DNA from: Mesorhizobium neociceri
Lineage (GTDB): Bacteria > Pseudomonadota > Alphaproteobacteria > Rhizobiales > Rhizobiaceae
DNA: 64,000 nt
Direction of reading: 5' to 3'
NCBI RefSeq assembly: GCF_013520985.1
Contig: NZ_JACDTY010000005.1
Location: forward strand, 62,001-126,000
Position numbers and translations under genes: made by a program. The notes beneath the pieces were generated by a model that saw only the letters and a list, made by a program, of their open reading frames with translations, did not search any database and was not told the DNA's origin. Numbering within the stretch: position 1 is the first letter of the stretch; the number at the start of each line of letters is the position of its first letter. Shown in pieces: positions 16,630 through 24,792 of this stretch.

Positions 16630-19600
16630 CTACTTCTTCAGCTGGTCGCGCAAGGCGGCGAGCTTGGCGAAGGGCGAATTCGGATCGAAGCGCACCGGGC
16701 GTTCCTCGCGCGGCTTGGCCTGGAAGGCCGGCTTGCCGCCTTGCGGGCCGGCTTTGCCTTCCGGCCTGCCGCCTTTCCAGTCGGGGCGGCCTTCGCGGGG
16801 ACGCTCGCCTTGCGGCTTGCCGTCGCGGCGCTGTTCGCCCTCGGCCTGCGGCTTGGGCTTGAACTTCGAGCGGTCGAAGCGCGGCTTGGCAGCCCCGTCA
16901 CGTTGGTCGCGCCGACCCTGATAGGCCGGCCGCTCGCCAGTTGCGGGCTGTCCGCCGGTGGCGTCGGCAGGCGCATCGGTGCGCGCCGCCTGGCCGTTGC
17001 GCGGACGATTGTCCCGGCGGCTTTCGTGGCGATGGCGCGGGCGCTGCTCAAAACGGCCCTGCCGCCACAACAATATCGGCTTTGGTTCTTCTGCCTCAGG
17101 GGCAGGCTCAGCGATTCCACCCTCCCCCTCGTGGGGAGGGTCGGCGCGCAGCGCCGGGGTGGGGGCAGCGCCGGCTTCAGCGGTTGCACCTGCATCGTTT
17201 ATGCGGTCTGCACCATCTGCTTCGTCAGCGCTGTCACCCCCACCCGCGTCGCTTCGCGCCGCGACCTCCCCCATCGAGGGGGAGGTAAGGGCGTCAGCGC
17301 TTTCGGCGGGAGTGACTTCAGCAGCGGCTTCCGCCACTTGTGTCTCTTCCGAGACTTCGGCAGGCGTTTCCGGTTGGGCGTCCGCGACAGCTTCCGATGC
17401 AGCTTCGGCGACGGGCTCCGCAGCAGCCTCGGCTGCAACGTCTGCGGTAGGCGCATCCGGCTCCGCACCCTCCGCCGGCGCGTCGACAACGGCGTCGGCA
17501 TTGGTCGCAGCTTCCGCCGCCTGGGCCTGCTCGGCCTTTGCAGCTGCGTCCGCAGCCAGCTTGGCGGCAGCCGCTTCCCGCGCGGCGTTGTCCTGCGCTT
17601 CCAGCCGCGCCTTCACCTCTGCGGGCGGCTTCGGCTCGGCGCGGTAGCCGAGGCCTTTCAGGATCTCTTCCATGTCGTCGGCAGTGGCGCCGAGGATCGA
17701 CATCATCGGCGGTGTCACCATGAAGGACTGGCCATCATAGGCGCCGTCGGGGCGTTGGCCGAGGCCGGGCTTCCAGTTGGTCGCCGGCCGGATCAGGTCT
17801 GCCAGCCGTTCCAGAATGTCGATGCGCACGGCGCGGCGGCCGAGATTGCGGTAGCCGGCGAGCTTGTAGAAGGTCTTGTCGAAAGCCGGGTCGATGACCA
17901 CCGAAGTGCGGCCGGAGGCCAGCGCGTGGACGACGTCGCCGTAGCCGGGCTTGTCCTTGCCGTCATTCTTCAGCGCCCACAAAAGCGTAATCAGTCCAGC
18001 GGGCGCTGGCTTGATCAGTGCCGGCACGAAGACATGGTAGGCGCCGAAGCGCACGCCGAGCCTACGCAAGGCGGCGCGTCCCTCCTGGTCGAGCGACTTC
18101 ATCTCCTCGGCGATGTCGCGGCGGTTGATGAGGCCAAAATGCTCGACGAGCTGGAAGGCGATGCCGCGGCCGATGCCGGTGATCTGATCGGCGTTCTTCA
18201 AGTCGACCAGCGGCTTCAGCAGCGACTCGATCTGGAAATTGACGAAGCGCTCGGCGCGCGCGGCGACCTTGTCGCGGGCGGGGCCGGTCAGCTGCTCGTC
18301 GGCCAGCAGCACCAGACGCGGCTTCAGCGCGTCTTCGCCGGCAACCAGCGTGCCGATCGGTGCGCCGATCCAGCGCAGCGTGCCGTCGGAGCCGAGCGCG
18401 AGGTCGCCATTGGCGCAGGCGCCAAAGCGTTCGGCGCGCGCCTCGAACTCGGCGGCCAACGCTTTTTGCGCTGCCGTACGCACGGCCTTGGCGTCTTCGC
18501 CGCCGGCGCTCTGGTCGGCGGTGAAGCGGAACCCTTGCAACTCGCCGACATGATGGCCTTCGACAAGGACGGTTCCGGTAGGACTGATTTCGGCTTCAGG
18601 CATTGTATTTTCTCTAAGGCGCCGCATGAGGACGGAAGTCCTGCGGTCTACAAACCGTTTCGTCAACCGCTCATGCAGCGCATCCGACAATCTGTCTTCG
18701 ATTTCGCGCGTCTTTTCCTGCCAGTGTGCCTGATCGGCCAGCCAGCCCGGTCGGTTGGACACGAATGTCCAGGTGCGGATCTGGGCAATCCGGTGCGACA
18801 GCGTGTCGATATCGCCTTCGGTGGTGTCGGCCCTGCGCACCTGCTCGGCCATGTAGTTCTCGTCGACATGGCCGTGTTTGGCGAGGTCCGTGTAGATCGA
18901 GGCGATCAGGTTGGAATGCTGGGCCGGCGCGATTTTGCGGTAGTCGGGGAGAGCACAGGCCTCCCACAGCAGCGCCACGCGCTTGGCATTGGTGGCCAGC
19001 GCGCGGATGTCCTCGTCGCGGGAGAGATGTTCGAGCGCCTGCGCATCGACCGCCGGCAGCGCCCGCGTGAGGCCTTCGACCGGCGCGTTGGTCTCGATCG
19101 AGCGCTTCAGTGCATCAAGGCTGGCGAAATCGAAATGGGCGGTGCGCCATTGCAGCACCTTCACCGGATCGAACTCGTGGCCTTCGATGCGCTTGACCAG
19201 TTCCTCGTCCAGCGGATCGACCTGGCCGGTGACGCCGAAGGTGCCGTCGCGCAGATGCCGGCCGGCGCGGCCGGCAATCTGGCCGAGCTCGGCCGCAGTC
19301 AGATTGCGGTACTGGTAGCCGTCGAATTTGCGGTTCTGGGCAAAGGCGACATGGTCGAGATCGAGGTTGAGACCCATGCCGATGGCGTCGGTAGCGACGA
19401 GATAGTCGACGTCGCCCGCCTGGAACATTGCCACCTGGGCGTTGCGGGTGCGTGGGCTGAGCGCGCCGAGCACGACGGCGGCACCACCTTGCTGGCGGCG
19501 GATCAGCTCGCCGATGGCATAGACCTCGTCGGCGGAGAAGGCGACGATGGCGGTGCGACGCGGCAAACGGGTCAGCTTCTTCGAGCCGGCATAGGCGAGG

Positions 19601-20082
19601 TGCGACAGCCGTGGCCGCGTCACCACCGAAACGCCCTTCAACAGCCGTTGCAGGATGCCATGCATGGTGGCGGCGCCAAGCAGCAGCGTTTCCTGGCGGC
19701 CACGCAGGTGCAAGATGCGGTCGGTGAAGATGTGGCCGCGCTCGAGGTCGCCGGCGAGCTGCACCTCGTCGATGGCGACGAAAGCGGCGTCGGTCTCGCG
19801 CGGCATCGCCTCGACGGTACAGACCGAATATTTCGCGCCGGGCGGTTGGATTTTTTCCTCACCGGTGATCAGCGCGACCTTGTGAGCGCCGACCTTTTCG
19901 CAGACGCGGGCGTAGACTTCTCGCGCCAGAAGGCGGAGCGGCAGGCCGATGATGCCGCTCTCATGCGCCACCATGCGCTCGATGGCGAGATGGGTCTTGC
20001 CGGTGTTGGTCGGGCCCAGCACGGCGGTTACGTCGCGGCCCGACAGGATCAGCGGCTCGGTGTGTTTCGGCTGGATGTTCAT
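16630..20082 (-). CDS. SUV3-like SF2 helicase with long low-complexity tail
   Basis: 1150 residues. Core: Walker A GPTNTGKT at 23-30, DEVQ box at 105-108, VVLGALSPRTRNAQ, then the motif V/VI block DAIGMGLNLDL and QIAGRAGRHLRDGTFGV. This is the bacterial relative of the mitochondrial RNA helicase SUV3 (RNA turnover). After a conserved middle region (to ~residue 830) comes an Ala/Glu-rich tail, and the last ~120 residues are Arg/Lys/Gly-rich (RQGRFEQRPRHRHESRRDNR), likely RNA-binding. Residues ~932-989 are encoded by two palindromic repeat elements read in frame. The start at 20082 (MNIQPKHTEPL) is preferred to one 25 codons upstream; the Shine-Dalgarno is weak. A 1191-codon antisense frame is a composition artefact. 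Confidence 0.88.
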   Translation of the reverse strand: MNIQPKHTEPLILSGRDVTAVLGPTNTGKTHLAIERMVAHESGIIGLPLRLLAREVYARVCEKVGAHKVALITGEEKIQPPGAKYSVCTVEAMPRETDAAFVAIDEVQLAGDLERGHIFTDRILHLRGRQETLLLGAATMHGILQRLLKGVSVVTRPRLSHLAYAGSKKLTRLPRRTAIVAFSADEVYAIGELIRRQQGGAAVVLGALSPRTRNAQVAMFQAGDVDYLVATDAIGMGLNLDLDHVAFAQNRKFDGYQYRNLTAAELGQIAGRAGRHLRDGTFGVTGQVDPLDEELVKRIEGHEFDPVKVLQWRTAHFDFASLDALKRSIETNAPVEGLTRALPAVDAQALEHLSRDEDIRALATNAKRVALLWEACALPDYRKIAPAQHSNLIASIYTDLAKHGHVDENYMAEQVRRADTTEGDIDTLSHRIAQIRTWTFVSNRPGWLADQAHWQEKTREIEDRLSDALHERLTKRFVDRRTSVLMRRLRENTMPEAEISPTGTVLVEGHHVGELQGFRFTADQSAGGEDAKAVRTAAQKALAAEFEARAERFGACANGDLALGSDGTLRWIGAPIGTLVAGEDALKPRLVLLADEQLTGPARDKVAARAERFVNFQIESLLKPLVDLKNADQITGIGRGIAFQLVEHFGLINRRDIAEEMKSLDQEGRAALRRLGVRFGAYHVFVPALIKPAPAGLITLLWALKNDGKDKPGYGDVVHALASGRTSVVIDPAFDKTFYKLAGYRNLGRRAVRIDILERLADLIRPATNWKPGLGQRPDGAYDGQSFMVTPPMMSILGATADDMEEILKGLGYRAEPKPPAEVKARLEAQDNAAREAAAAKLAADAAAKAEQAQAAEAATNADAVVDAPAEGAEPDAPTADVAAEAAAEPVAEAASEAVADAQPETPAEVSEETQVAEAAAEVTPAESADALTSPSMGEVAARSDAGGGDSADEADGADRINDAGATAEAGAAPTPALRADPPHEGEGGIAEPAPEAEEPKPILLWRQGRFEQRPRHRHESRRDNRPRNGQAARTDAPADATGGQPATGERPAYQGRRDQRDGAAKPRFDRSKFKPKPQAEGEQRRDGKPQGERPREGRPDWKGGRPEGKAGPQGGKPAFQAKPREERPVRFDPNSPFAKLAALRDQLKK
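17117..17165. repeat. Palindromic element inside helicase CDS, half A
   Basis: Contains CCTCCCCCTCGTGGGGAGG, then GGCGCGCAGCGCC and a GGGGTGGGGG block. Read on the minus strand it encodes the helicase segment PTPALRADPPHEGEGG. It faces half B (17235-17286) in inverted orientation. The architecture matches the intergenic element at 3993-4227. Confidence 0.75.
17235..17286. repeat. Palindromic element inside helicase CDS, half B
   Basis: Contains ACCCCCACCCGCGTCG, GCGCCGCG and ACCTCCCCCATCGAGGGGGA. Its reverse complement has the same order of blocks as half A, so A and B form a large inverted repeat with a ~70-base spacer. On the minus strand it encodes LTSPSMGEVAARSDAGGG. Confidence 0.75.
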
Positions 20083-20258
20083 CGGCCCGGAAATGAGGCT
20101 TTCTGCATCGTGTTGTCGGGAGCGCGCCTCGCGTGGCGCGTATGACAGGCGACACATAGGGATTTCAGGCGCGAAGCGAAAGCGGAATGTTCCGGCCGGC
20201 AGTTCTGAGGTCTCCTTCGAGGTCCGGATTGCTCCCGATTAACAGTTGGAACGAGTCT

Positions 20259-20584
20259 GGAACGAAACGGCGACGAATCAGTGACTCCGGCAGATTCAGC
20301 TTTTGTTCACGGCTACATATGGATTTTGCGACTGGGAGTCTCACCACATGCTGAATCCATTGAACTGGCCCGATTCCTGCAGGGCGAGCTTTGCCATTAA
20401 CCTTTGCCGATGAAGCATGGTCGCCGCTCAACGCGCCTTGGCCAAGATTGTGAAATTGTTGACTTTTCCTAATCGGCCTTAACCATTTGGCCGATGTTTT
20501 CCGCCGTCGCCACTAACGTTTCGGTCAAAGCCGGAACGAATCGGCGACGAATCAGCGATGGCGGGATTTTCCCGTTCTGTTCAC
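20259..20584. repeat. Pair of direct repeats in the phaB-helicase spacer
   Basis: In the 659-base spacer 20083-20741, two related ~52-base segments start at 20259 and 20532. Their first 26 bases differ at two positions (common core CGGCGACGAATCAG) and both end in TTCAC. Between them lie CATTAACCTTTGCCGATG (20396-20413) and a similar CTTAACCATTTGGCCGATG (about 20478-20496). This stretch is the 5' leader of the helicase gene and the 3' flank of phaB. No gene is visible. Confidence 0.55.
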
Positions 20585-20741
20585 CCCAACATGTTGTGTT
20601 ACCCACAGCTTGCCCACCGAGAATCCACAGCTTGTGAAGCAGGTTTTGCACAGGGCGCCTGGAAGCCGTTAATCTTTGCGTGCCGGAACGGGGCAGCACC
20701 TCGGTCCGCGAACCGCCCGTCTCCTCACGAAGGCCCGTTGC

Positions 20742-21467
20742 TCAGACGAAATACTGGCCGCCATTGGCGGTGATGGTCGATCCGGTGATGAAGCCGGCGT
20801 CCTCGGAGGCGAGGAAGACGACGCAGCGCGCGATCTCTTCCGGTTCGCCGAGGCGGCCGACCGGGATCTGCGGGATGATGCGTTCGTTGAGCACCTTCTC
20901 GTCGATCGCCTTGACCATCTCGGTGGCGATGTAGCCGGGGCAGATGACGTTGACGGTGATGCCTGCGCGAGCCCCTTCCTGGGCCAGCGCCTTCGAAAAG
21001 CCGATGTCGCCGGCCTTGGCGGCGGAATAGTTGACCTGGCCGGCCTGGCCCTTCTGGCCGTTGATCGACGAGATGGTGATGACGCGGCCGAACTTGCGGT
21101 CACGCATGCCGCCCCAGAGCGGATGCGTCATGTTGAAGACGCCCGAGAGGTTGGTGTCGATGACCTCTTTCCACTGCTCGCGCGTCAGCTTGTGGAACAT
21201 GGCGTCGCGGGTGATGCCGGCATTGTTGACCAGCACCGAGACCGGACCGAGATCAGCCTCGACCTGTTTGATCCCGGCCGCACAGGCGTCGTAGTCGGCG
21301 ACCGACCATTTGTAGGTCTTGATGCCGGTTTCGGCGCTGAACTTCCCTGCTGCCTCGTCATTGCCGGCATAGTTGGCGGCAACCGTATAACCGGCATTCT
21401 TCAGGCCGATCGAAATGGCGGCGCCGATGCCGCGCGATCCACCGGTGACGAGCGCTACTTTGGTCAT
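20742..21467 (-). CDS. phaB: Acetoacetyl-CoA reductase (NADPH), PHB synthesis
   Basis: 241-residue short-chain dehydrogenase. The cofactor motif TGGSRGIG is at residues 8-15, NNAGITRD is the structural NNAG motif, and the catalytic Ser/Tyr/Lys lie in ISSINGQKGQAGQVNYSAAKAG. The C-terminus (FITGSTITANGGQYFV) is typical of PhaB. It reduces acetoacetyl-CoA to (R)-3-hydroxybutyryl-CoA for polyhydroxybutyrate. The start at 21467 has GGAAG upstream. It lies 130 bases after phaA on the same strand; that spacer holds heptamer repeats in inverted arrangement. Confidence 0.96.
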   Translation of the reverse strand: MTKVALVTGGSRGIGAAISIGLKNAGYTVAANYAGNDEAAGKFSAETGIKTYKWSVADYDACAAGIKQVEADLGPVSVLVNNAGITRDAMFHKLTREQWKEVIDTNLSGVFNMTHPLWGGMRDRKFGRVITISSINGQKGQAGQVNYSAAKAGDIGFSKALAQEGARAGITVNVICPGYIATEMVKAIDEKVLNERIIPQIPVGRLGEPEEIARCVVFLASEDAGFITGSTITANGGQYFV

Positions 21468-21500
21468 GAAAGTTTCTTCCTCCCTTTGGTCGGAAGAGCG

Positions 21501-21587
21501 AGTAGGGAGTAGCGAATAGCGAGTAGGGTACGATGTCCCGCCGCGCTGAAGCCATTCTTCCCTATTCGCTACTCCCTATTCGCTACT
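21501..21587. repeat. Heptamer repeat clusters, facing, between phaA and phaB
   Basis: Four heptamers AGTAGGG, AGTAGCG, AATAGCG, AGTAGGG occupy 21501-21528. Four in the opposite sense (CCCTATT, CGCTACT, twice) occupy 21560-21587. The two clusters can form a long imperfect hairpin in the phaA-phaB transcript. The same heptamer family occurs at 60272-60384. Confidence 0.85.
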
Positions 21588-21597
21588 CACTTCTTTC

Positions 21598-22782
21598 TCA
21601 GAGCGCTTCCACGCACAGAGCGACGCCCATGCCGCCGCCGATGCACAGCGTGGCGAGGCCTTTCTTGGCGCCGCGGCGGCGCATTTCGAAAACCAGCGTG
21701 TTGAAGACGCGGGCGCCGGAAGCGCCGATCGGATGGCCGATGGCGATGGCGCCGCCATTGACGTTGACGATCGACGTATCCCAGCCCATGCCCTTGTTGA
21801 CGGCGCAGGCCTGCGCGGCGAAGGCTTCATTGGCCTCGACGAGGTCGAGGTCCTTGACCGACCAGCCGGCCTTCTCCAGCGCCCGCTTCGAGGCGGGAAT
21901 AGGTCCGGTGCCCATGATCGCCGGATCGACGCCGGCGGTCGCCCAGGACGCGATGCGCACCAGCGGGGTGATGCCGCGCCGCGATGCTTCGGCCTCGGTC
22001 ATCAGCAGCGCGCCGGCAGCGCCGTCATTGATGCCCGACGCATTGGCGGCAGTCACCGTGCCGTCCTTGTCGAAGGCCGGCTTCAACTTGGTCATGGCGT
22101 CGATGGTGGCGCCGTGGCGGATGTATTCGTCCTGGTCGACAATGGTGTCGCCCTTCCTGCCCTTGATGGTGACGGCGACGATCTCGTCCTTGAACTTACC
22201 GGCCTTCTGCGCGGCTTCGGCCTTGTTCTGCGAGGCCAGCGCGAACTGGTCCTGGTCGTCGCGGGTGATCTGGAACTGGCGGGCGACGTTCTCGGCGGTG
22301 TTGCCCATGTGGTAGCCGTTGAAGGCGTCCCACAGGCCGTCCTTGATCATGGTGTCGATCATCTTGTAGTCGCCCATCTTGACGCCGGCGCGCAGGTGCT
22401 CGGCGTGCGGCGACAGCGACATCGATTCCTGGCCGCCGGCGATGATCACCTTGGCGTCGCCGGTGGCGATCTGCTGCATGCCAAGCGCGATGGCGCGCAG
22501 GCCCGAGCCGCAAACCTGGTTGAGGCCCCAGGCGGTGGTCTCCTTGGGCAGGCCGGCATTGATCGACGCCTGGCGGGCGGGGTTCTGGCCCTGTGCCGCG
22601 GTCAGCACCTGGCCGAGAATGACCTCGTCGACTTCGCCCGGCTCGACACCGGCGCGCGACAAAAGCTCCTTGATGACGACGGCGCCAAGCTCATGCGCCG
22701 GCGTGGCGGCGAAGGCGCCGTTGAAGGAGCCGACAGCGGTGCGCGCCGCGCTGGCGACGACGATTGAATTGGAAGCGGACAT
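21598..22782 (-). CDS. phaA: Acetyl-CoA acetyltransferase (beta-ketothiolase)
   Basis: 394-residue biosynthetic thiolase condensing two acetyl-CoA to acetoacetyl-CoA, the first step of PHB synthesis. The acyl-enzyme Cys91 is in [11 protein letters not shown]. The active-site His is in [14 protein letters not shown], and the second Cys is in TLCIGGGMG near the C-terminus. NEAFAAQA is intact. The start at 22782 ([15 protein letters not shown]) has GGAGAG 6 bases upstream; the longer frame has no thiolase similarity. It is first of phaA-phaB, divergent from phaR. Confidence 0.96.
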   Translation of the reverse strand: MSASNSIVVASAARTAVGSFNGAFAATPAHELGAVVIKELLSRAGVEPGEVDEVILGQVLTAAQGQNPARQASINAGLPKETTAWGLNQVCGSGLRAIALGMQQIATGDAKVIIAGGQESMSLSPHAEHLRAGVKMGDYKMIDTMIKDGLWDAFNGYHMGNTAENVARQFQITRDDQDQFALASQNKAEAAQKAGKFKDEIVAVTIKGRKGDTIVDQDEYIRHGATIDAMTKLKPAFDKDGTVTAANASGINDGAAGALLMTEAEASRRGITPLVRIASWATAGVDPAIMGTGPIPASKRALEKAGWSVKDLDLVEANEAFAAQACAVNKGMGWDTSIVNVNGGAIAIGHPIGASGARVFNTLVFEMRRRGAKKGLATLCIGGGMGVALCVEAL

Positions 22783-22930
22783 TTTTCTCTCCAGACTTCG
22801 AGGTGTCGTGTTCTTGGGTGCTTGTTGGGACTTTTCTTGCCCGTTCCACACCCCAAGTCAAACCGGAAATGGGCATGCCGGCCATGCGCCGCAAGCAGAG
22901 CATGGGCGGGCGGCGCGATCGCCCGGCCTT

Positions 22931-22942
22931 TGCTGCGCAGCA
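22931..22942. promoter_or_regulatory. Candidate PhaR operator
   Basis: The perfect 12-bp palindrome TGCTGCGCAGCA lies in the divergent phaA-phaR spacer (22783-23085), followed by ATGCAGCATT at 22956-22965 and ACTGCACAAAG at 22979-22989. Known PhaR sites in other bacteria are TGC/GCA-rich palindromes, so these are reasonable candidates for control of phaAB and autoregulation. Nothing else is evident in this 303-base spacer. Confidence 0.45.
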
Positions 22943-23085
22943 TATTTAGCCCGCCATGCAGCATTAAATGATGCCGCACTGCACAAAGCGCTTGGAATTA
23001 TGGAGCTTTTGCGCATATCCTCAAAAAAGGCGCAATCGTTACCGGCGGCTTACTCAGGCGCGCCGGTGTCCCCGGGAGGATGCTG

Positions 23086-23700
23086 ATGGCCGCGAAAGAC
23101 GACCCGATCATTATCAAGAAATATGCCAACCGCCGTCTCTACAACACAGGCACCAGCACCTATGTGACGCTCGAGGATCTGGCCGAAATGGTCAAGAAGG
23201 GCGAGGAGTTCACGGTCCAGGACGCCAAGACCGGCGACGACATCACCCATCCGGTGCTGACGCAGATCATCTTCGAACTGGAGAACAAGGACGGGCAGAA
23301 CATGCTGCCGATCCCGTTCCTGCGCCAGCTGATCGCTTTCTATGGCGACCAGATGCAGATGATCGTGCCGAGCTTCCTTGAACAGTCGATGATCGCCTTC
23401 TCCAAGGAACAGGAACGGTTCCGCGAGCAGATGAAGGGCGCGATCGGCAAGTCGCCGCTCGACGTGATGAAGATCGCCACGCCGATCAAGGCGCTGGAAG
23501 AGCAGACGCGGCGCAACATGGAAATGTTCCAGAACGCCATGCGCTTGTTCACGCCGTTCCCGGCAGCCGGATCGAACGGCGCTGCCGCGGCTGCGCCCGA
23601 GCCGGCCCGCAAGGAAGCGCCGGAAAAGAGCGGCGACGACCTTCAGGAGTTGAAGGAACAGATCGCCGCCATGCAGCGCAAGCTCGACACAATGTCGTAG
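23086..23700 (+). CDS. phaR: Polyhydroxyalkanoate synthesis regulator PhaR
   Basis: 204 residues. The N-terminal DNA-binding domain reads IIIKKYANRRLYNTGTSTYVTLEDLAEMVKKGEEF, the PHB/PHA accumulation regulator signature. Then come ILTQIIFELENK-type and LPIPFLRQLIAFYGDQMQ segments, a Gln/Glu-rich helical part, an Ala-rich linker and a C-terminal coiled-coil (DDLQELKEQIAAMQRKLDTM). PhaR senses PHB granules and represses phasin and synthesis genes. ATG 23086 is preferred over 23080 because GGGAGGA (23074-23080) would be too close to the latter. Confidence 0.94.
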   Translation: MAAKDDPIIIKKYANRRLYNTGTSTYVTLEDLAEMVKKGEEFTVQDAKTGDDITHPVLTQIIFELENKDGQNMLPIPFLRQLIAFYGDQMQMIVPSFLEQSMIAFSKEQERFREQMKGAIGKSPLDVMKIATPIKALEEQTRRNMEMFQNAMRLFTPFPAAGSNGAAAAAPEPARKEAPEKSGDDLQELKEQIAAMQRKLDTMS

Positions 23701-23747
23701 GACGGGCGTGGCATGGCCTGACCAGATCTACCGGTCGGGCCTTGCCG

Positions 23748-24209
23748 TCACGGGTCAATTTTCAGCTGCCACGGTTCCCATATGTCGTCGGGCTGCCCGC
23801 CGAGTGCGTGGTAGAAAGCCTTCGCCGACAGGTTGGACTTCAGCACCGTCCATTTGATGGCCGACGCGCCAATGCCGGCGGCGTATTGGCGGAGGTGTTC
23901 AACAAGCGCATGGCCAACCGCCATACCGCGAGCCGCCTCGGCGACATAGAGTTCCTTCAGCCACACAACCGGCTTCAGATCGTAGGTCCACGGGATGAGG
24001 TAGTGGACGGCGATGCCGACGATGACGTCTTCTCGTTCCGCCACGAACACGCCGAACCGTGGCGATGGCCCCAGCCCATGTTCGACGAGGTCCGCTTCGG
24101 TGAGGCGGAACTTATCGTCATAGCCCTCGAATGCGGCCAGCGCCCGCATGAGGACGAGCACCGCGCCAACATCCTGCTGCTCGAACGCACGGACCTTAAT
24201 CGCCGCCAT
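23748..24209 (-). CDS. GNAT-family N-acetyltransferase
   Basis: 153 residues. The acetyl-CoA-binding core reads VVWLKELYVAEAARGMAVGHALVEHL, with the R/QxxG/A-type loop (EAARGMAVG). FYHALGGQPDD near the C-terminus is characteristic of GNAT domains. The substrate is unknown; it resembles diamine-type acetyltransferases only in length and layout. The start at 24209 (MAAIKVRAF) has AAGGGAAAG upstream; the open frame extends 88 codons further but that part shadows the spacer and the rhodanese gene. It is convergent with phaR. Confidence 0.85.
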   Translation of the reverse strand: MAAIKVRAFEQQDVGAVLVLMRALAAFEGYDDKFRLTEADLVEHGLGPSPRFGVFVAEREDVIVGIAVHYLIPWTYDLKPVVWLKELYVAEAARGMAVGHALVEHLRQYAAGIGASAIKWTVLKSNLSAKAFYHALGGQPDDIWEPWQLKIDP

Positions 24210-24286
24210 CTGCTTGCTTTCCCTTGTCTGCAAGGTTGACCATATAGCGAGGACGCTCCCGCGCCAGCCTGGTCTTGAATCAAAGG

Positions 24287-24706
24287 TCATGCCTGCAAGA
24301 CACCGGGCTCCTTGCCGGTCGCGAAGGGAGCGCCTTCGTCCTGCCAACCGGTTATGCCGCTGATCATGATCTTCACGGGCCGGCCGAGGCTGGCCAGCTT
24401 GAAGGCCGCCCGATCCGCGCCGTTGCAATGGGGCCCCGCGCAATAGACGACGAACAGCGTCTGCGCCGGCCACTGCGCCATCCGCTCGGCCGATATCTCG
24501 CGGTGCGGCAGATGCAGGGCGCCCGGCACGTGGCGGTGCTCATAGGCTTCCGGCGAACCGACCACATGCAGAAGAACAAAATCCGGCTCGCCGCTGCGCA
24601 GTGCTGTGGCGACGTCGGAACAGTCGGTCTCGACGGAAAGCTTGTGTGAGAAATGGTCTCGGGCGATTTCCGGCGATGCCACCGGGATGTCTGTCACGTA
24701 GCTCAT
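24287..24706 (-). CDS. Rhodanese-like sulfurtransferase
   Basis: 139-residue single rhodanese domain. The active-site Cys lies in VVYCAGPHCNGA, with the preceding HVPGALHLPHREI motif and a C-terminal GITGWQDEGAPF typical of rhodaneses. The start at 24706 (MSYVTDIPV) has GGAGAGA 7 bases upstream. It is divergent from the FtrA-like regulator gene, 86 bases away, and is probably its regulatory target. Confidence 0.88.
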   Translation of the reverse strand: MSYVTDIPVASPEIARDHFSHKLSVETDCSDVATALRSGEPDFVLLHVVGSPEAYEHRHVPGALHLPHREISAERMAQWPAQTLFVVYCAGPHCNGADRAAFKLASLGRPVKIMISGITGWQDEGAPFATGKEPGVLQA

Positions 24707-24792
24707 CGCTTCTCTCCATTGCTGATGCGCTGGAGATAAAGCAGGAAGCAGAGCGATTGCAGCTGGCAGCTTTGCCATATATCGTCAAGATC

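Noticed and set aside
16570..20145. 1191-codon open frame on the plus strand opposite the helicase
   Set aside because: It is the composition shadow of a high-GC gene: no domain or credible start, and the minus strand encodes clear helicase motifs.
20585..20660. DnaA-box-like sites (TTACCCACA, TTTTGCACA) suggesting an origin
   Set aside because: Only one matches the relaxed consensus, there is no AT-rich unwinding block, and no origin-linked genes (dnaA, hemE, parAB) lie nearby.
23715..23741. GGCCTGACC/GGTCGGGCC hairpin between phaR and the GNAT gene as a terminator
   Set aside because: It lacks a T-run on either side, so intrinsic termination is not supported.
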